Positions 51,707-60,279 of a stretch of 64,000 nucleotides of DNA are shown one piece after another; positions within the stretch are counted from its first letter, which is position 1; each line of letters opens with the position of its first letter. A program made the translations under genes and the position numbers. Under the pieces are notes generated by a model, which saw only the letters and a program-made list of their open reading frames with translations, made no database searches and was not told the DNA's origin. Source of the DNA: Thermoleptolyngbya sichuanensis A183 (GTDB lineage: Bacteria > Cyanobacteriota > Cyanobacteriia > Elainellales > Elainellaceae); the NCBI RefSeq assembly GCF_013177315.1, contig NZ_CP053661.1:2852001-2916000 (forward strand). Reading direction: 5' to 3'.

Positions 51707-53223
51707 CTTTAGTTTGGACTAATGGTGAAGAGGAAGGCAGTCAATGAGAAGCACCGACTGCCGTAAGGTCAATGAAGTACAACCAACATTGACCCCATGA
51801 TTTTCAACGAACTTCAGCAATTTCGCCAAACGTTGTATGCCAGCTTGGGAAACGCCAGAGATGCCCTGTTTGATCTGATGGATGCCGTGTTAGTGAGTGC
51901 GTGCATCGTGTCGTTTGTGAGGCTATCGCAGAGTCCTGTCTTTCGTCGCCAGTGGTCGAGCACCTATGAAGCGTTGCGCGATAGCCGCCTACCCCGATCA
52001 AAGGTGCTGAAGCTGTTGGTGCAGCAGATACCGACTCAGCAGCAACCGTTGTTGGCAGGTGATGCGAGTCGGTGGAACCGTCCTGCTGCCAGGCGTTTGA
52101 AAGACCGCACCTTATCAGGCAGAACAGGACATGCCCCGATAGCCGGACAAAACTACAGTACCTTAGCCTGGATTGCTGAAGACAGGGGCAGTTGGGCATT
52201 ACCATTGCGGCATGAGCGCATCACCAGCTTTGAAACACCCGCCAGTAAAGCGGCATTCCAACTCAAACAAGTGACTCGGCAGTTAGCGGTGCGTCCGTTG
52301 GCGATCTACGACCGAGGGTACGGCAATGCCAGTTTTGTCAACCAAACGGCAGGGATTGAGGCAGACTTGCTGCTGCGGGTTACATCCAATCGATGTGTCT
52401 ATGGCGCGCCCCCAGCGTATCGAGGGCGAGGCGCACCTGCCAAGCATGGACATAAGATGAAACTCAATGACCCTGACACTTGGAGTGTCCCGGTCGAAAC
52501 CGTTGAAGTCGATGATCCCAACTGGGGACGAGTGCGGGTCAGTCGTTGGAGTGCATACCATTTCCGCAAATCCCCCAAACGGGCAATGGAAGTGTTGCGC
52601 GTGGAGGTGCTGGAGACACAGAGCAGCACGCGACGCTTGGCTCCTTTGTGGTTAGTTTGGCTGGGTGAGCAGATGCCTCCGTTAGAAACCCTGTGGTTGC
52701 ACTACCTCCGTCGCTTTGCCATTGAACACTGGTATCGCTTTGCCAAGCAGAGGCTATATTGGACACATCCCCAGTTCAGTTCTGTATCGGCAACCGAACA
52801 GTGGAGCAGCCTGATGCCGTTGCTCAGTTGGCAGTTGTGGTTAGCGCGAAAGGACTGTACTGACCACCCCTTGCCCTGGCAGGCACCGCAAGAAACGTTG
52901 ACTCCGGGTCGGGTCGCACAAGCGTTTGCAGGCATTTTGGCAGCGATTGGCACCCCTGCTCCTGCGCCTAAACCTCGTGGTAAATCGCCAGGACGAGGCA
53001 AGGGGCACAAGCCAACTCCTCGTCCCTGCTATCCGATGGTCAAAAAACGAGCCTCGAAACGCAAGACATCCGAACAATCCCTGAACAGTCCGGTTGCAAC
53101 AGCAGCTTAACTGCGAGCAGGATTGTATCCAATTCCTTAAGTTCAACTGTTATGAACGGTTGAGCAGATTCTTTATGGCATCCTGTTGAGCATTATTGTG
53201 ATGCCAGTTAGTCCAAACTAAAG
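51707..53223 (+). mobile_element. Insertion sequence with NF041680-type transposase (1517 bp)
   Basis: The ends are inverted copies of CTTTAGTTTGGACTAA, at 51707-51722 and 53208-53223. The flanks are direct repeats ATCGCA (51701-51706, 53224-53229). Removal of the element and one repeat restores the reading frame of the host WYL gene, which confirms the borders. It carries one intact transposase gene. Confidence 0.93.
51797..53110 (+). CDS. DDE-type transposase (NF041680-like)
   Basis: The 437-residue protein is intact. A DDE core is visible: LLAGDASRWNRPAARRLKDRT with Asp, RPLAIYDRGYGNASFVNQ with Asp, and FAIEHWYRFAKQRLYWTHPQ with Glu. The C-terminus is basic (GKSPGRGKGHKP), suited to DNA binding. 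Relatives are frequent in cyanobacteria and are often placed near IS701-like families. The complete gene and clean target repeats suggest recent movement. Confidence 0.88.
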   Translation: MIFNELQQFRQTLYASLGNARDALFDLMDAVLVSACIVSFVRLSQSPVFRRQWSSTYEALRDSRLPRSKVLKLLVQQIPTQQQPLLAGDASRWNRPAARRLKDRTLSGRTGHAPIAGQNYSTLAWIAEDRGSWALPLRHERITSFETPASKAAFQLKQVTRQLAVRPLAIYDRGYGNASFVNQTAGIEADLLLRVTSNRCVYGAPPAYRGRGAPAKHGHKMKLNDPDTWSVPVETVEVDDPNWGRVRVSRWSAYHFRKSPKRAMEVLRVEVLETQSSTRRLAPLWLVWLGEQMPPLETLWLHYLRRFAIEHWYRFAKQRLYWTHPQFSSVSATEQWSSLMPLLSWQLWLARKDCTDHPLPWQAPQETLTPGRVAQAFAGILAAIGTPAPAPKPRGKSPGRGKGHKPTPRPCYPMVKKRASKRKTSEQSLNSPVATAA

Positions 53224-53564
53224 ATCGCACCAGCAGTCGAGATATTGGCGATCTTCGTGGCGCTCGATCTTGGCGTGGCGTACAGTAAAGTTCCACAGGC
53301 GATCGGCAGCATCTTGATAGACCAGCTTAAAGGGTCGGTGCAGCCGAATGCAGCGATCGAGGTCAGTGCGCCAAGGGGGCGGTGGGCTGGTTGACCCAGC
53401 GCTCAATTTCTTGACGCAGCGGGTGGCTCAGTTCGCTTCGTTCTAGGAGCAACTGGGCTAGCTCTAAGGCTTCGTTGATCTGACCCGCGTCTTTGAGCAA
53501 ATTCAGCGCTTTGTTACAGGTATCGATGCGATCGCGGATCCAGTCGTGGTTTACCGCCAGCCGC

Positions 53565-53729
53565 AGCTACCTTTACGACTTGGGCATTCCTGAAGAACAG
53601 AGCATTCGTAGAGTGCATCTCGCTTTTGCGATGAGTATAAGTGCGATGCGGCAACGCTGAGATGAGTCTGATAACTTTCGTGATTATGTTGATGCTGCTT
53701 TTAGAAAATATCCTGACGTGACTGCGTAG
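53565..53729 (+). pseudogene. C-terminal fragment of an unknown gene with an internal stop
   Basis: One frame reads SYLYDLGIPEEQSIRRVHLA to MRQR, meets a TGA, and continues in the same frame as DESDNFRDYVDAAFRKYPDV and ends at TAG 53727-53729. The quality of the sequence on both sides of the stop suggests a real gene that decayed. Its 5' end is cut where the WYL remnant begins, so a deletion probably joined the two. I do not recognise the family. Confidence 0.45.
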
Positions 53730-53741
53730 AGCTATATTTTT

Positions 53742-53850
53742 GTCGCAAAACCCAAAAATCCCTTCCAGGGATTGAAACGGCTCCTAGAGCTTGGTGGACA
53801 GCCGATTCAGCAGGTCGCAAAACCCCCACATCCCTTCCAGGGATTGAAAT
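53742..53850 (+). CRISPR. Relic CRISPR array: two repeats, one spacer
   Basis: Two 37-base repeats (53742-53778 and 53814-53850) both begin GTCGCAAAACCC and share the stem-forming TCCCTTCCAGGGATTGAAA. They enclose a 35-base spacer (53779-53813). They differ in five internal bases and in the last base, so at least one is degenerate. The repeat type is that of cyanobacterial type III-like systems. No cas genes are in the window except the broken WYL regulator. No further repeats follow. Confidence 0.82.
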
Positions 53851-53932
53851 CGAGATTGATGCTCTCGTAACTGACAACTATAGAACTCGTAACTGGCAAC
53901 TGTAGAAATAGTACCCGATCTGGATCTGTAGG

Positions 53933-55162
53933 CTAAGGGCTGCTCTCTTCGAGGGCCGCCAGCACCGCTTTGGGCTGGAGCTTGTCTTTGAACCAGACGA
54001 TGCGGGCGGGTGCGTCCTGCGGCTTCACCCCCGCTTTTTCCAGATTCAGCCGTTCGGAAATCGCCAGGATTAGGTTCTCGCAGCCCGACTGCCGCACCTG
54101 CGAAAACTTTTTGCGGAGATACTCTGGTCGCCAGTAGCCGACAATTTCCAGCAGTACCGATCGCCCGTCAGGATGCACCAGCCGAAAGTCCGGAATCATC
54201 ACGCTGCCGGGAATCGGGATCAGGTCTACCTCGCGCTCCAGTCGCCAGTCGGTTTTCAGGGCATCCCAGCGTTCGGCAAAGGCAGACTCCAGCATACTGT
54301 CGTAGGGTTTGCCCGGTGGATAATGGCTCACCAGTCCGCAGTCGGAATCCAGCGCAAAGCGGCGCGGCCGCACTTCGCCCGTGTAAGTGTCGCGCCATTG
54401 CAGTTCAGCGTTCAGGCTCCATTTGGTGACGTGCAGCAGAGCAGGCAGCAGCTTGGCAATGTCGGTGCCGTAGCGGGTGCTATTGCCAAACAGGCTGGCG
54501 GGCCCGTCGATGGTGATGGTGAAGCCGTGATCCGCGTCGCCCTCGATGTAGGCCATTAGCCCAAAGAGCTTGAGATAGCGAAACAGCAGCTTGTATTCGC
54601 CGGGATCGTTGCGATGGGCAGTGAGGATGAGGTGGCTGGCTTTATAAAACACGCCCTGCACCTGAGACAGGTTGTAGCGGTGCAGGAGGGCATCGGGCGT
54701 GGGCGGCTCAAAGCGGCTGAGGATGCGGTTTTCGGACAGGTCGGCATAGAGTCCGGCGCGAATGTGGTCGGGGAAGACTTCGCGCTCTAGCTCGGCGCTG
54801 AGTTGGGCCGCCAAGGTTTGGAGGGTTTGTTCGGTGGCTGGGGGCGAGGGGACGCGCTGCGCCGCTATAGCAAAGACACGCTCTCGCAGTTGTCCTGGCT
54901 CTAGGGGGCTGACAATTTCAAAGGTGCTGAAGGCCTCACTTTTGAGCAGGTGCGCCAGTCCCCGCTTGACCTTGAAATCCGTTTCTTCGCCTTCCATTTC
55001 GCGGAGTTGGCCGTCCAATTCGCCCTGGGTTTTGCCAACGTGCTGCTGGAACTGGTCGATCAGGTCGATGGCGATCGCCCGATTTGGGTCATTCAGCGCC
55101 AATCGTTTCGGCTCTAGGCTTTCGCCGCGGGGTCGGTGGATCAGCAGGTCAGAAGGCAGCAT
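53933..55162 (-). CDS. DUF790 family nuclease (Bax1-like)
   Basis: The 409-residue protein starts MLPSDLLIHRPRGESLEPKR and carries a C-terminal PD-(D/E)xK-like nuclease motif (MIPDFRLVHPDGRSVLLEIVGYW). DUF790 proteins are relatives of archaeal Bax1, the partner of the XPB helicase in DNA repair. No XPB-like helicase is in the window, so any partner lies elsewhere. It is upstream-adjacent on the same strand as no obvious partner; hisA lies 32 bases before its start. The function is inferred from the family. Confidence 0.85.
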   Translation of the reverse strand: MLPSDLLIHRPRGESLEPKRLALNDPNRAIAIDLIDQFQQHVGKTQGELDGQLREMEGEETDFKVKRGLAHLLKSEAFSTFEIVSPLEPGQLRERVFAIAAQRVPSPPATEQTLQTLAAQLSAELEREVFPDHIRAGLYADLSENRILSRFEPPTPDALLHRYNLSQVQGVFYKASHLILTAHRNDPGEYKLLFRYLKLFGLMAYIEGDADHGFTITIDGPASLFGNSTRYGTDIAKLLPALLHVTKWSLNAELQWRDTYTGEVRPRRFALDSDCGLVSHYPPGKPYDSMLESAFAERWDALKTDWRLEREVDLIPIPGSVMIPDFRLVHPDGRSVLLEIVGYWRPEYLRKKFSQVRQSGCENLILAISERLNLEKAGVKPQDAPARIVWFKDKLQPKAVLAALEESSP

Positions 55163-55194
55163 CGGGGGACAGGGCGAGACGGGCGATCGGGCAA

Positions 55195-55968
55195 TCAGGC
55201 AAAGGTTGAGAAGCCGAGGTCGGGAGGCACATCCTGCCAGCGGCCCTGGCCCACGGCACGAACCGCATCCCGGAGCGACAATGCGCCCGTGTAGAGCGCC
55301 CGCCCCACGATCGCCCCCGTCACCCCCATCGGCTCCAGCGCCATCAGCCCCATCAGGTCGCTGGTCGAGCTAATGCCGCCAGAGGCAATCACAGGAATCG
55401 CAATGGCATTGGCCAGTTCTCGCAGCGCCTCGCGGTTGGGCCCTTGCAGCGTGCCGTCGCGGTGGATATCGGTATAGATGATGGCGGCTGCGCCCAGGTC
55501 GGCCATCTGCTGCGCCAGGGGAATTGCGTCTACTTCTGAGGTTTCTAGCCAGCCGCGAGTGGCCACCTTGCCGTTTCGGGCATCAATGCCGACGATGATT
55601 TGCCCCGGAAACTCCTGGCACAGTTGCGCGACCAAATCGGGATTTTCCACAGCCACCGTGCCCAAAATGGCCCAGCGCACGCCCAGCCCCAGCACCTCCG
55701 CCACACTTTGGCGATCGCGCAAGCCGCCCCCCACCTCGACCGGAATCGACACCGAGCGGGCGATCGCCTCAATCACGTCCCCATTCACCACATGCCCCGC
55801 CTTGGCTCCATCCAGATCTACCAGATGCAGCCGCGTTGCGCCCTGCGCCACCCACTCCTGCGCCACCAACACCGGATCATCATGAAACACCTCCGACTGG
55901 GCATAGTCGCCCTGATAAAGCCGCACACAGCGGCCGTCGAGGAGGTCAATAGCAGGGATTACGTCCAT
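55195..55968 (-). CDS. hisA: Phosphoribosylformimino-5-aminoimidazole carboxamide ribotide isomerase
   Basis: HisA is the fourth step of histidine synthesis, an Amadori rearrangement in the cytosol. The 257-residue (beta/alpha)8 barrel has Asp8 in [17 protein letters not shown], the phosphate sites [10 protein letters not shown] and IASGGISS, and the second Asp in [16 protein letters not shown]. The length is normal. It is followed on the same strand by the DUF790 gene after 32 bases. No other his gene is near, as is usual in cyanobacteria. Confidence 0.96.
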   Translation of the reverse strand: MDVIPAIDLLDGRCVRLYQGDYAQSEVFHDDPVLVAQEWVAQGATRLHLVDLDGAKAGHVVNGDVIEAIARSVSIPVEVGGGLRDRQSVAEVLGLGVRWAILGTVAVENPDLVAQLCQEFPGQIIVGIDARNGKVATRGWLETSEVDAIPLAQQMADLGAAAIIYTDIHRDGTLQGPNREALRELANAIAIPVIASGGISSTSDLMGLMALEPMGVTGAIVGRALYTGALSLRDAVRAVGQGRWQDVPPDLGFSTFA

Positions 55969-56063
55969 GAGGGGGTCAGGGAATGCTTCAGATCATTTCA
56001 GTTTTTCATCATCCGTTTTTCATCATCCCACGATCTCATCATCACCCCAACACCAGCTCATCA

Positions 56064-57509
56064 TCACCCCAACACCAGCCCCGATCGCCCCGGCAGCCGC
56101 AGGGTCAACTGACCTTCTGTAATGTGAAACTCGCCTGCACCCCAGAGGTGGCGATCGACAGGATTGGTGGGCAGGGTGTCGGCGGTGAGGGTGACTTCGG
56201 CGGGGTCGAGGCCAGCGTTGACGGCGACCAGCAGCGAGTCCTGGCCCAGCGTGCGCGAGAAGACGTAGCAATGCCCCACGGCGGCGAGGATGCGATAGTC
56301 GCCCGTGCGGAGGGCCGGATGACTGTGGCGCAGGGCGATTAGTTCGCGGTGATAGGCCAGCGCGTCGCGATCCCACTGGTCGGGGGTGGGGAAGCCGCGC
56401 CGACAGTCGGGGTCGCTGCCACCCGGTAGCCCCACCTCGTCGCCATAGTAAATGCTGGGCGCACCGGGAAAGGTGAGCAGCAGCAGGGTCGCAAGCTTCA
56501 CGCTGTCGCGATCGCCCTGAGCAATCGAAATCAGCCGAGCCGTGTCGTGGCTATCCAGCAGGTTCAACTGCGTCAGGTGAATCTCCCAGGGATAAAGGTC
56601 AAGCAGTTCCTGGATTTTGGCGGCATAGCCTACGGCATCCAGCGCCGGATAGGGACGATAGGAGCGATTTTCCACCAGGGGCAAATCCACGCGATCGCCC
56701 GCCGCAAACGCAATCGTCGGCGCAGTGAACAAATAATTCATCACGCCGTCGAACTGCGTACCATCCAGCCAGTGCCGTGCATCTTCCCAGATCTCGCCGA
56801 CAATATAGGCTTCGGGGTTGACCGCTTTGACGCGATCGCGAAATTCCTGCCAGAACCCATCGGCTTTAATCTCATTGGGCACATCCAGCCGCCAGCCGTC
56901 TACGCCCCGCTTGATCCAGTATTCGCCAATTTGCATCAGGTATTCCCGCACGGCAGGGTTGTCGTGGTTAAACTGGGGCAGCGCCCGCAGCCCCCACCAG
57001 CTTGCATAGTTGGCAGGCTTTTCGTCGTCGTAGGCCGAGAGCGGCCAGTCGTGAATGCGGAACCAGTCTACCCAGGGCGATCGCGACCCGTTTTCCAAAA
57101 TATCGTTAAAAAAGAAAAATCCCCGGCTGGAATGATTAAACACGCCATCCAGCAAAATACGAATGCCCCGGCTGTGGGCAGAGGTGAGCAGCTTCTCTAG
57201 TGCCTCATTGCCCCCCAGCAGCGGATCGACCTGATAGTAGTCGTGGGTGTGATAGCGGTGGTTGCTGGCAGACTGGAACACGGGCGTAAAGTAGATAGCC
57301 GTAACGCCCAGATTTTGCAAATAGTCAAGCTGATCGACTACGCCCCAGAGGTCGCCGCCCTTATAGCCGTGGAAGGTGGGCGGTGCGTCCCACGGCTCTA
57401 GCGCAGCCGAGCTAAATACCGGATGAAGCTGGCTGCTGCGGGCAAACCGATCAGGAAAGATTTGGTAGAAAACGGCGTGTTTTACCCAGTCAGGTGTGTG
57501 GATGGACAT
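56064..57509 (-). CDS. Glycoside hydrolase family 13 (alpha-amylase/neopullulanase-like)
   Basis: The protein, about 481 residues, has the four GH13 regions: LLDGVFNHSSRG, GVDGWRLDVPNEIK with the nucleophile Asp, YIVGEIWEDARHW with the general acid Glu, and LLDSHDTARL with the transition-state Asp. The start at VKHAVFYQIFPDRFARS is that of cyclomaltodextrinase or neopullulanase-like enzymes without the N-terminal domain. It probably degrades maltodextrin from glycogen. No signal peptide is visible. I prefer the ATG at 57509; one two codons upstream is possible. Confidence 0.9.
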   Translation of the reverse strand: MSIHTPDWVKHAVFYQIFPDRFARSSQLHPVFSSAALEPWDAPPTFHGYKGGDLWGVVDQLDYLQNLGVTAIYFTPVFQSASNHRYHTHDYYQVDPLLGGNEALEKLLTSAHSRGIRILLDGVFNHSSRGFFFFNDILENGSRSPWVDWFRIHDWPLSAYDDEKPANYASWWGLRALPQFNHDNPAVREYLMQIGEYWIKRGVDGWRLDVPNEIKADGFWQEFRDRVKAVNPEAYIVGEIWEDARHWLDGTQFDGVMNYLFTAPTIAFAAGDRVDLPLVENRSYRPYPALDAVGYAAKIQELLDLYPWEIHLTQLNLLDSHDTARLISIAQGDRDSVKLATLLLLTFPGAPSIYYGDEVGLPGGSDPDCRRGFPTPDQWDRDALAYHRELIALRHSHPALRTGDYRILAAVGHCYVFSRTLGQDSLLVAVNAGLDPAEVTLTADTLPTNPVDRHLWGAGEFHITEGQLTLRLPGRSGLVLG

Positions 57510-57724
57510 GAGCAACGAGAACAGGGGGTAGAGGTGGGGGTCAGGGCTTTAGAACAGCGGTCTGTTTCCGGGTCTATGTCCCCGACACCCGAACTATGCC
57601 ACAAGCCACCGAAATGCTGGGTCTATCAGTTGGATCAATTAACGATCTGTCGGTGGAGACGATTATAGACCCACTCAGCTATCGTGTCCGATACGGTGGA
57701 TAGCGTGGGCTTGGAGAAGGGGCA

Positions 57725-57745
57725 ATAGTTCGCGCAACGAACTAT
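57725..57745. repeat. 8-bp inverted repeat in a gene-free spacer
   Basis: ATAGTTCG and CGAACTAT enclose CGCAA. It lies in a 340-base spacer (57510-57847) upstream of the DUF433 fragment, in which I see no gene or clear promoter otherwise. Confidence 0.4.
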
Positions 57746-57847
57746 CCGTATACTGTCCGAGATCGTCCGAGGTGACGAAATTCTGAGTCAGGGGTCAATA
57801 TTTGGGAAACGCGGACTTCGACGAGGGCGATCGCCGAAACATGGCGG

Positions 57848-58114
57848 ATGGGCGTCGCGCCAGAGGAGATTCCCGTCGGGATGCCGCACCTGACGTTAGC
57901 GCAGGTCTTCAGCGCGTTGACCTACTACAGCGACCATCCAGCAGAAATCAACCGCTACATTGAGCAAAACCGCATTCCCGACGAGTTAATTGATCCGCTG
58001 GTGAAATCTATGTTCACCGATGCCAGCCAAGTCTGTAGCAAGGGCCGACTCATCGTAGTCGAAGACAACAATATTCCTCTCAACCAGCAGATCCATAAAA
58101 GACAAACGATTTAG
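57848..58114 (+). pseudogene. DUF433 family antitoxin-like gene, 5'-truncated
   Basis: The frame reads [20 protein letters not shown] and [20 protein letters not shown], the second half of a DUF433 protein (VapB-like antitoxins). In-frame codons upstream of the ATG still read [11 protein letters not shown], which belongs to the same domain, but no start codon precedes them before a stop at 57773. The C-terminal 30 residues (VVEDNNIPLNQQIHKRQ) are unlike the family and may be a run-on after a lost stop. No toxin gene is intact nearby. Confidence 0.55.
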
Positions 58115-58201
58115 CCCCGAAAGTTCAGCGGCTTTGCCGAGCGACAGCTTTTTTTCTGAAAGAAGGCGATCGCCGCCAAAAGACGAATTTGCCGCCCCAA
58201 A

Positions 58202-58450
58202 TCAGACGGTGGCTTGACTGGCTGCCAGTTGCGCGTTGATCAAAGTGAAGGTTCTCGATAGGTCGGTAATGCCAGCCCACTCTGCGGTTTCGGCTGCGGT
58301 GAGGCTGTCGGTTTTCTGTTTTTCCAGGAGGGTTTCCAGGCGGCTTTGCAGGTCGTCGGTAAAGCGAAACAGGCTAAAGTTGCCGACTGGCTAAAGGCGG
58401 ATGCCAGTCGGCAAAAACGAGGAGGGCTGGATCATCAGTTGGGGTGTCAT
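58202..58450 (-). pseudogene. Small hypothetical gene with an in-frame stop
   Basis: With AGGGA upstream, the ATG at 58450 opens MTPQLMIQPSSFLPTGIRL, meets TAG (58393-58391), and continues in the same frame as FRFTDDLQSRLETLLEKQ and LTAAETAEWAGITDLSRTFT to a TGA at 58202. The second part resembles small helical cyanobacterial proteins linked to toxin-antitoxin genes. An 11-bp perfect inverted repeat (58380-58390 and 58404-58414) surrounds the stop codon, so the break may stem from a palindrome-mediated event. Confidence 0.55.
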
Positions 58451-58641
58451 TCGATTCCCTCAAACTTACTTGCTTTTATTGTAGGTCGGTTGATTACGCC
58501 ATGAAATCAAACCATAGAGACCTTTGGAGTGAATCTAGGGGGCGATCGCCCATCACACTCTCTTAGCATCCAGGAGGAATTCTCGATTTCAACACCGAAA
58601 TCAGTGTAGGGATTTCGTTTTGAACAACATCCCAAACAATA

Positions 58642-58740
58642 GGGCACCTCGATTAATTGCCTTATTGAGAATTTTAGAAGTCTGAAACCCTTGTTTTCTC
58701 GTAGCCATTCTCAAGAGGTTCTGAATTTTTCGAGGTGCCC
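58642..58740. mobile_element. 99-bp MITE-like element, copy 2
   Basis: It has the same ends as copy 1 (GGGCACCTCGA and TCGAGGTGCCC), the same 99-base length and the same subterminal repeats, and it is closely similar throughout. It lies six bases after the end of the photolyase gene. No clear target duplication is visible here. Confidence 0.85.
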
Positions 58741-58746
58741 GCCAAT

Positions 58747-60264
58747 TTAAACTAGATAAGAATGCTGCTCGTGCCATCCTTTGGCGTGTTGGCGGATGGC
58801 TTGGAGTTCTTCGGGGGGCATTTTGTCGAGGTTGGCGAGGATGAGGTTGATGCGGCCCTGGGATTTTAGCTGGGCGCGGTGGCGATCGAGGAAGTCCCAA
58901 TAGAAAAAGTTGAACGGACAGGCGTTTTTGCCCGTGCGCTGTTTGGGGTCATAGCGACAGCCTTTGCAATAGTCGCTCATTTTGTTGACGTAGTTGGCGG
59001 AGGCGGCATAGGGCTTGGAGGCGAGGATGCCGCCATCGGCGAAGAGTCCCATGCCAATGACGTTCGTCTGCATCACCCAGTCGTAGGCATCGATGAAGGC
59101 GGCGTGAAACCAGTTTTCGACTTCCTGCGGCGAGAACCCAGCAATCAGCGAAAAGTTCGCCAGGATCATCAGCCGCTGGATGTGGTGCGCGTAGCCCGTG
59201 CGTTCGACTTGGCGGAGGGTTTGGCGGAGGCAGTTCATGTCGGTCTGGGTCGAGTCCCAAAAGAAGGCGGGCAGCGGCTGAGTATGCTGAAACCAGTTGC
59301 GCTGGGCGTAGTCTGCCTCGACGTGATGGTATAGCCCGTACATATACTCGCGCCAGCCGAGCACTTGGCGGATGAAGCCTTCAACACTGCTGAGGCTGAG
59401 GGCTTGTTTGTGGTAGGCGCGTTCGGCGGCGTGGATCACCTCCAGCGGACGCAGCAGCCCCAGGTTCAAATAGGGCGACAATAGCGCGTGCCACATGGTG
59501 TCTTCGCCCGTCACCATTGCGTCCTGGTAGGGGCCAAAGGTGGGCAGGCGCGTGGCGATGAAGTGATCCAGGACTTGCAGCGCGTGCGATCGCCCCACAC
59601 CCCAGCGAAACGGCTCCAGTTCTCCGTAGGTGGGGCAGTCCAATTCCCGCACTTGCTGCATCACCTCACGGGTCATTGCGTCCGGCTCAAATTCTAGCGG
59701 CGCGGGCGGGTTCAGCTTGCCCTTGGGCGGTTTGCGATTGTCTTTATCAAAATTCCATGCGCCGCCGACGGGCTGCTTGCCCTCCATCAGCACACCAAAG
59801 CGCTGCCGCCCTTCGCGATAGAAATATTCCAGCAGCAGGTTCTTGCGACCCTTGGCCCAGGCAGCAAAATCGCCATCTTGCCAGAGGAAGTGGTTATTGG
59901 GCAACAGGTTCAGATCGCACGGCAAGTTGAGGGACTGGATGAGGTGCAGGAAGGGGCGATCGCCCGGTGTCATCACCCGCAGTTCCGTAATGCCGTTCGC
60001 CTCGATCCAACCCACCAGCGGCGACTCAAAATCTTCGGCGGTTTCGTAGGTGACGGGCCAGCCCGCCTCGCGCAGTTCTGCCGCAAAGTGGCGCATGGCA
60101 GACCACACCAGCACCAGCTTTTGCTTGTGATAGGGACGCAGCCGCACCCAGCCCAGCGACTCGATCAGGATGACGGGCGTGTTTTCCGCTTGCTCAGCAC
60201 GGCTTTGCAGCGCCGCCTGCCTCTGCCAAAGCTGGTCGCCCAGCACCCAGATGCCAATGGTCAT
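58747..60264 (-). CDS. Iron-sulfur photolyase/cryptochrome (PhrB/FeS-BCP type)
   Basis: The 505-residue flavoprotein repairs UV lesions, probably (6-4) photoproducts, or acts as a photoreceptor. It begins IGIWVLGDQLW, the DUF523-like deoxyribodipyrimidine-photolyase-related start. Four Cys for a 4Fe-4S cluster are visible: one in MNCLRQTL and three in YCKGCRYDPKQRTGKNACPF, with spacing C-x2-C-x12-C as in PhrB. FAD-site wording EYMYGLYHH and MQTNVIGMGLFADGG is present. It is followed by the second MITE copy and preceded by a DUF3082 gene 15 bases upstream on the same strand. Confidence 0.92.
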   Translation of the reverse strand: MTIGIWVLGDQLWQRQAALQSRAEQAENTPVILIESLGWVRLRPYHKQKLVLVWSAMRHFAAELREAGWPVTYETAEDFESPLVGWIEANGITELRVMTPGDRPFLHLIQSLNLPCDLNLLPNNHFLWQDGDFAAWAKGRKNLLLEYFYREGRQRFGVLMEGKQPVGGAWNFDKDNRKPPKGKLNPPAPLEFEPDAMTREVMQQVRELDCPTYGELEPFRWGVGRSHALQVLDHFIATRLPTFGPYQDAMVTGEDTMWHALLSPYLNLGLLRPLEVIHAAERAYHKQALSLSSVEGFIRQVLGWREYMYGLYHHVEADYAQRNWFQHTQPLPAFFWDSTQTDMNCLRQTLRQVERTGYAHHIQRLMILANFSLIAGFSPQEVENWFHAAFIDAYDWVMQTNVIGMGLFADGGILASKPYAASANYVNKMSDYCKGCRYDPKQRTGKNACPFNFFYWDFLDRHRAQLKSQGRINLILANLDKMPPEELQAIRQHAKGWHEQHSYLV

Positions 60265-60279
60265 AGTTGGGAGAACGCC

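Larger units (their letters stand above)
51326..53566 (-). pseudogene. CRISPR-associated-type WYL regulator, broken by an IS and a frameshift
   Basis: Read on the minus strand, pieces from about 53566 down to 53230 and from 51706 to 51326 join across the insertion: LDCWCD then ETEGNQDIEPLRHNRSLRLDRI, which restores a WYL-domain protein. The wording resembles the CRISPR-linked family known as TIGR03985. Within the upstream piece the frame also slips by one base in a C-run near 53383 (WVNQPTAP to WRTDLDRCIRLHRPFKLVYQ). The N-terminal part of the gene is absent. The C-terminal end (PEAVRDRFKQELLDMIEQYN) is intact. A relic CRISPR array lies 180 bases away. Confidence 0.85.

Noticed and set aside
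53742-53850. An active CRISPR array
   Set aside because: There are only two repeats with internal differences and no intact cas genes nearby, so only a relic can be supported.
57423-57668. An 81-residue plus-strand frame before the DUF433 fragment
   Set aside because: Half of it overlaps the GH13 gene antisense, and the rest has no recognisable pattern or ribosome site.
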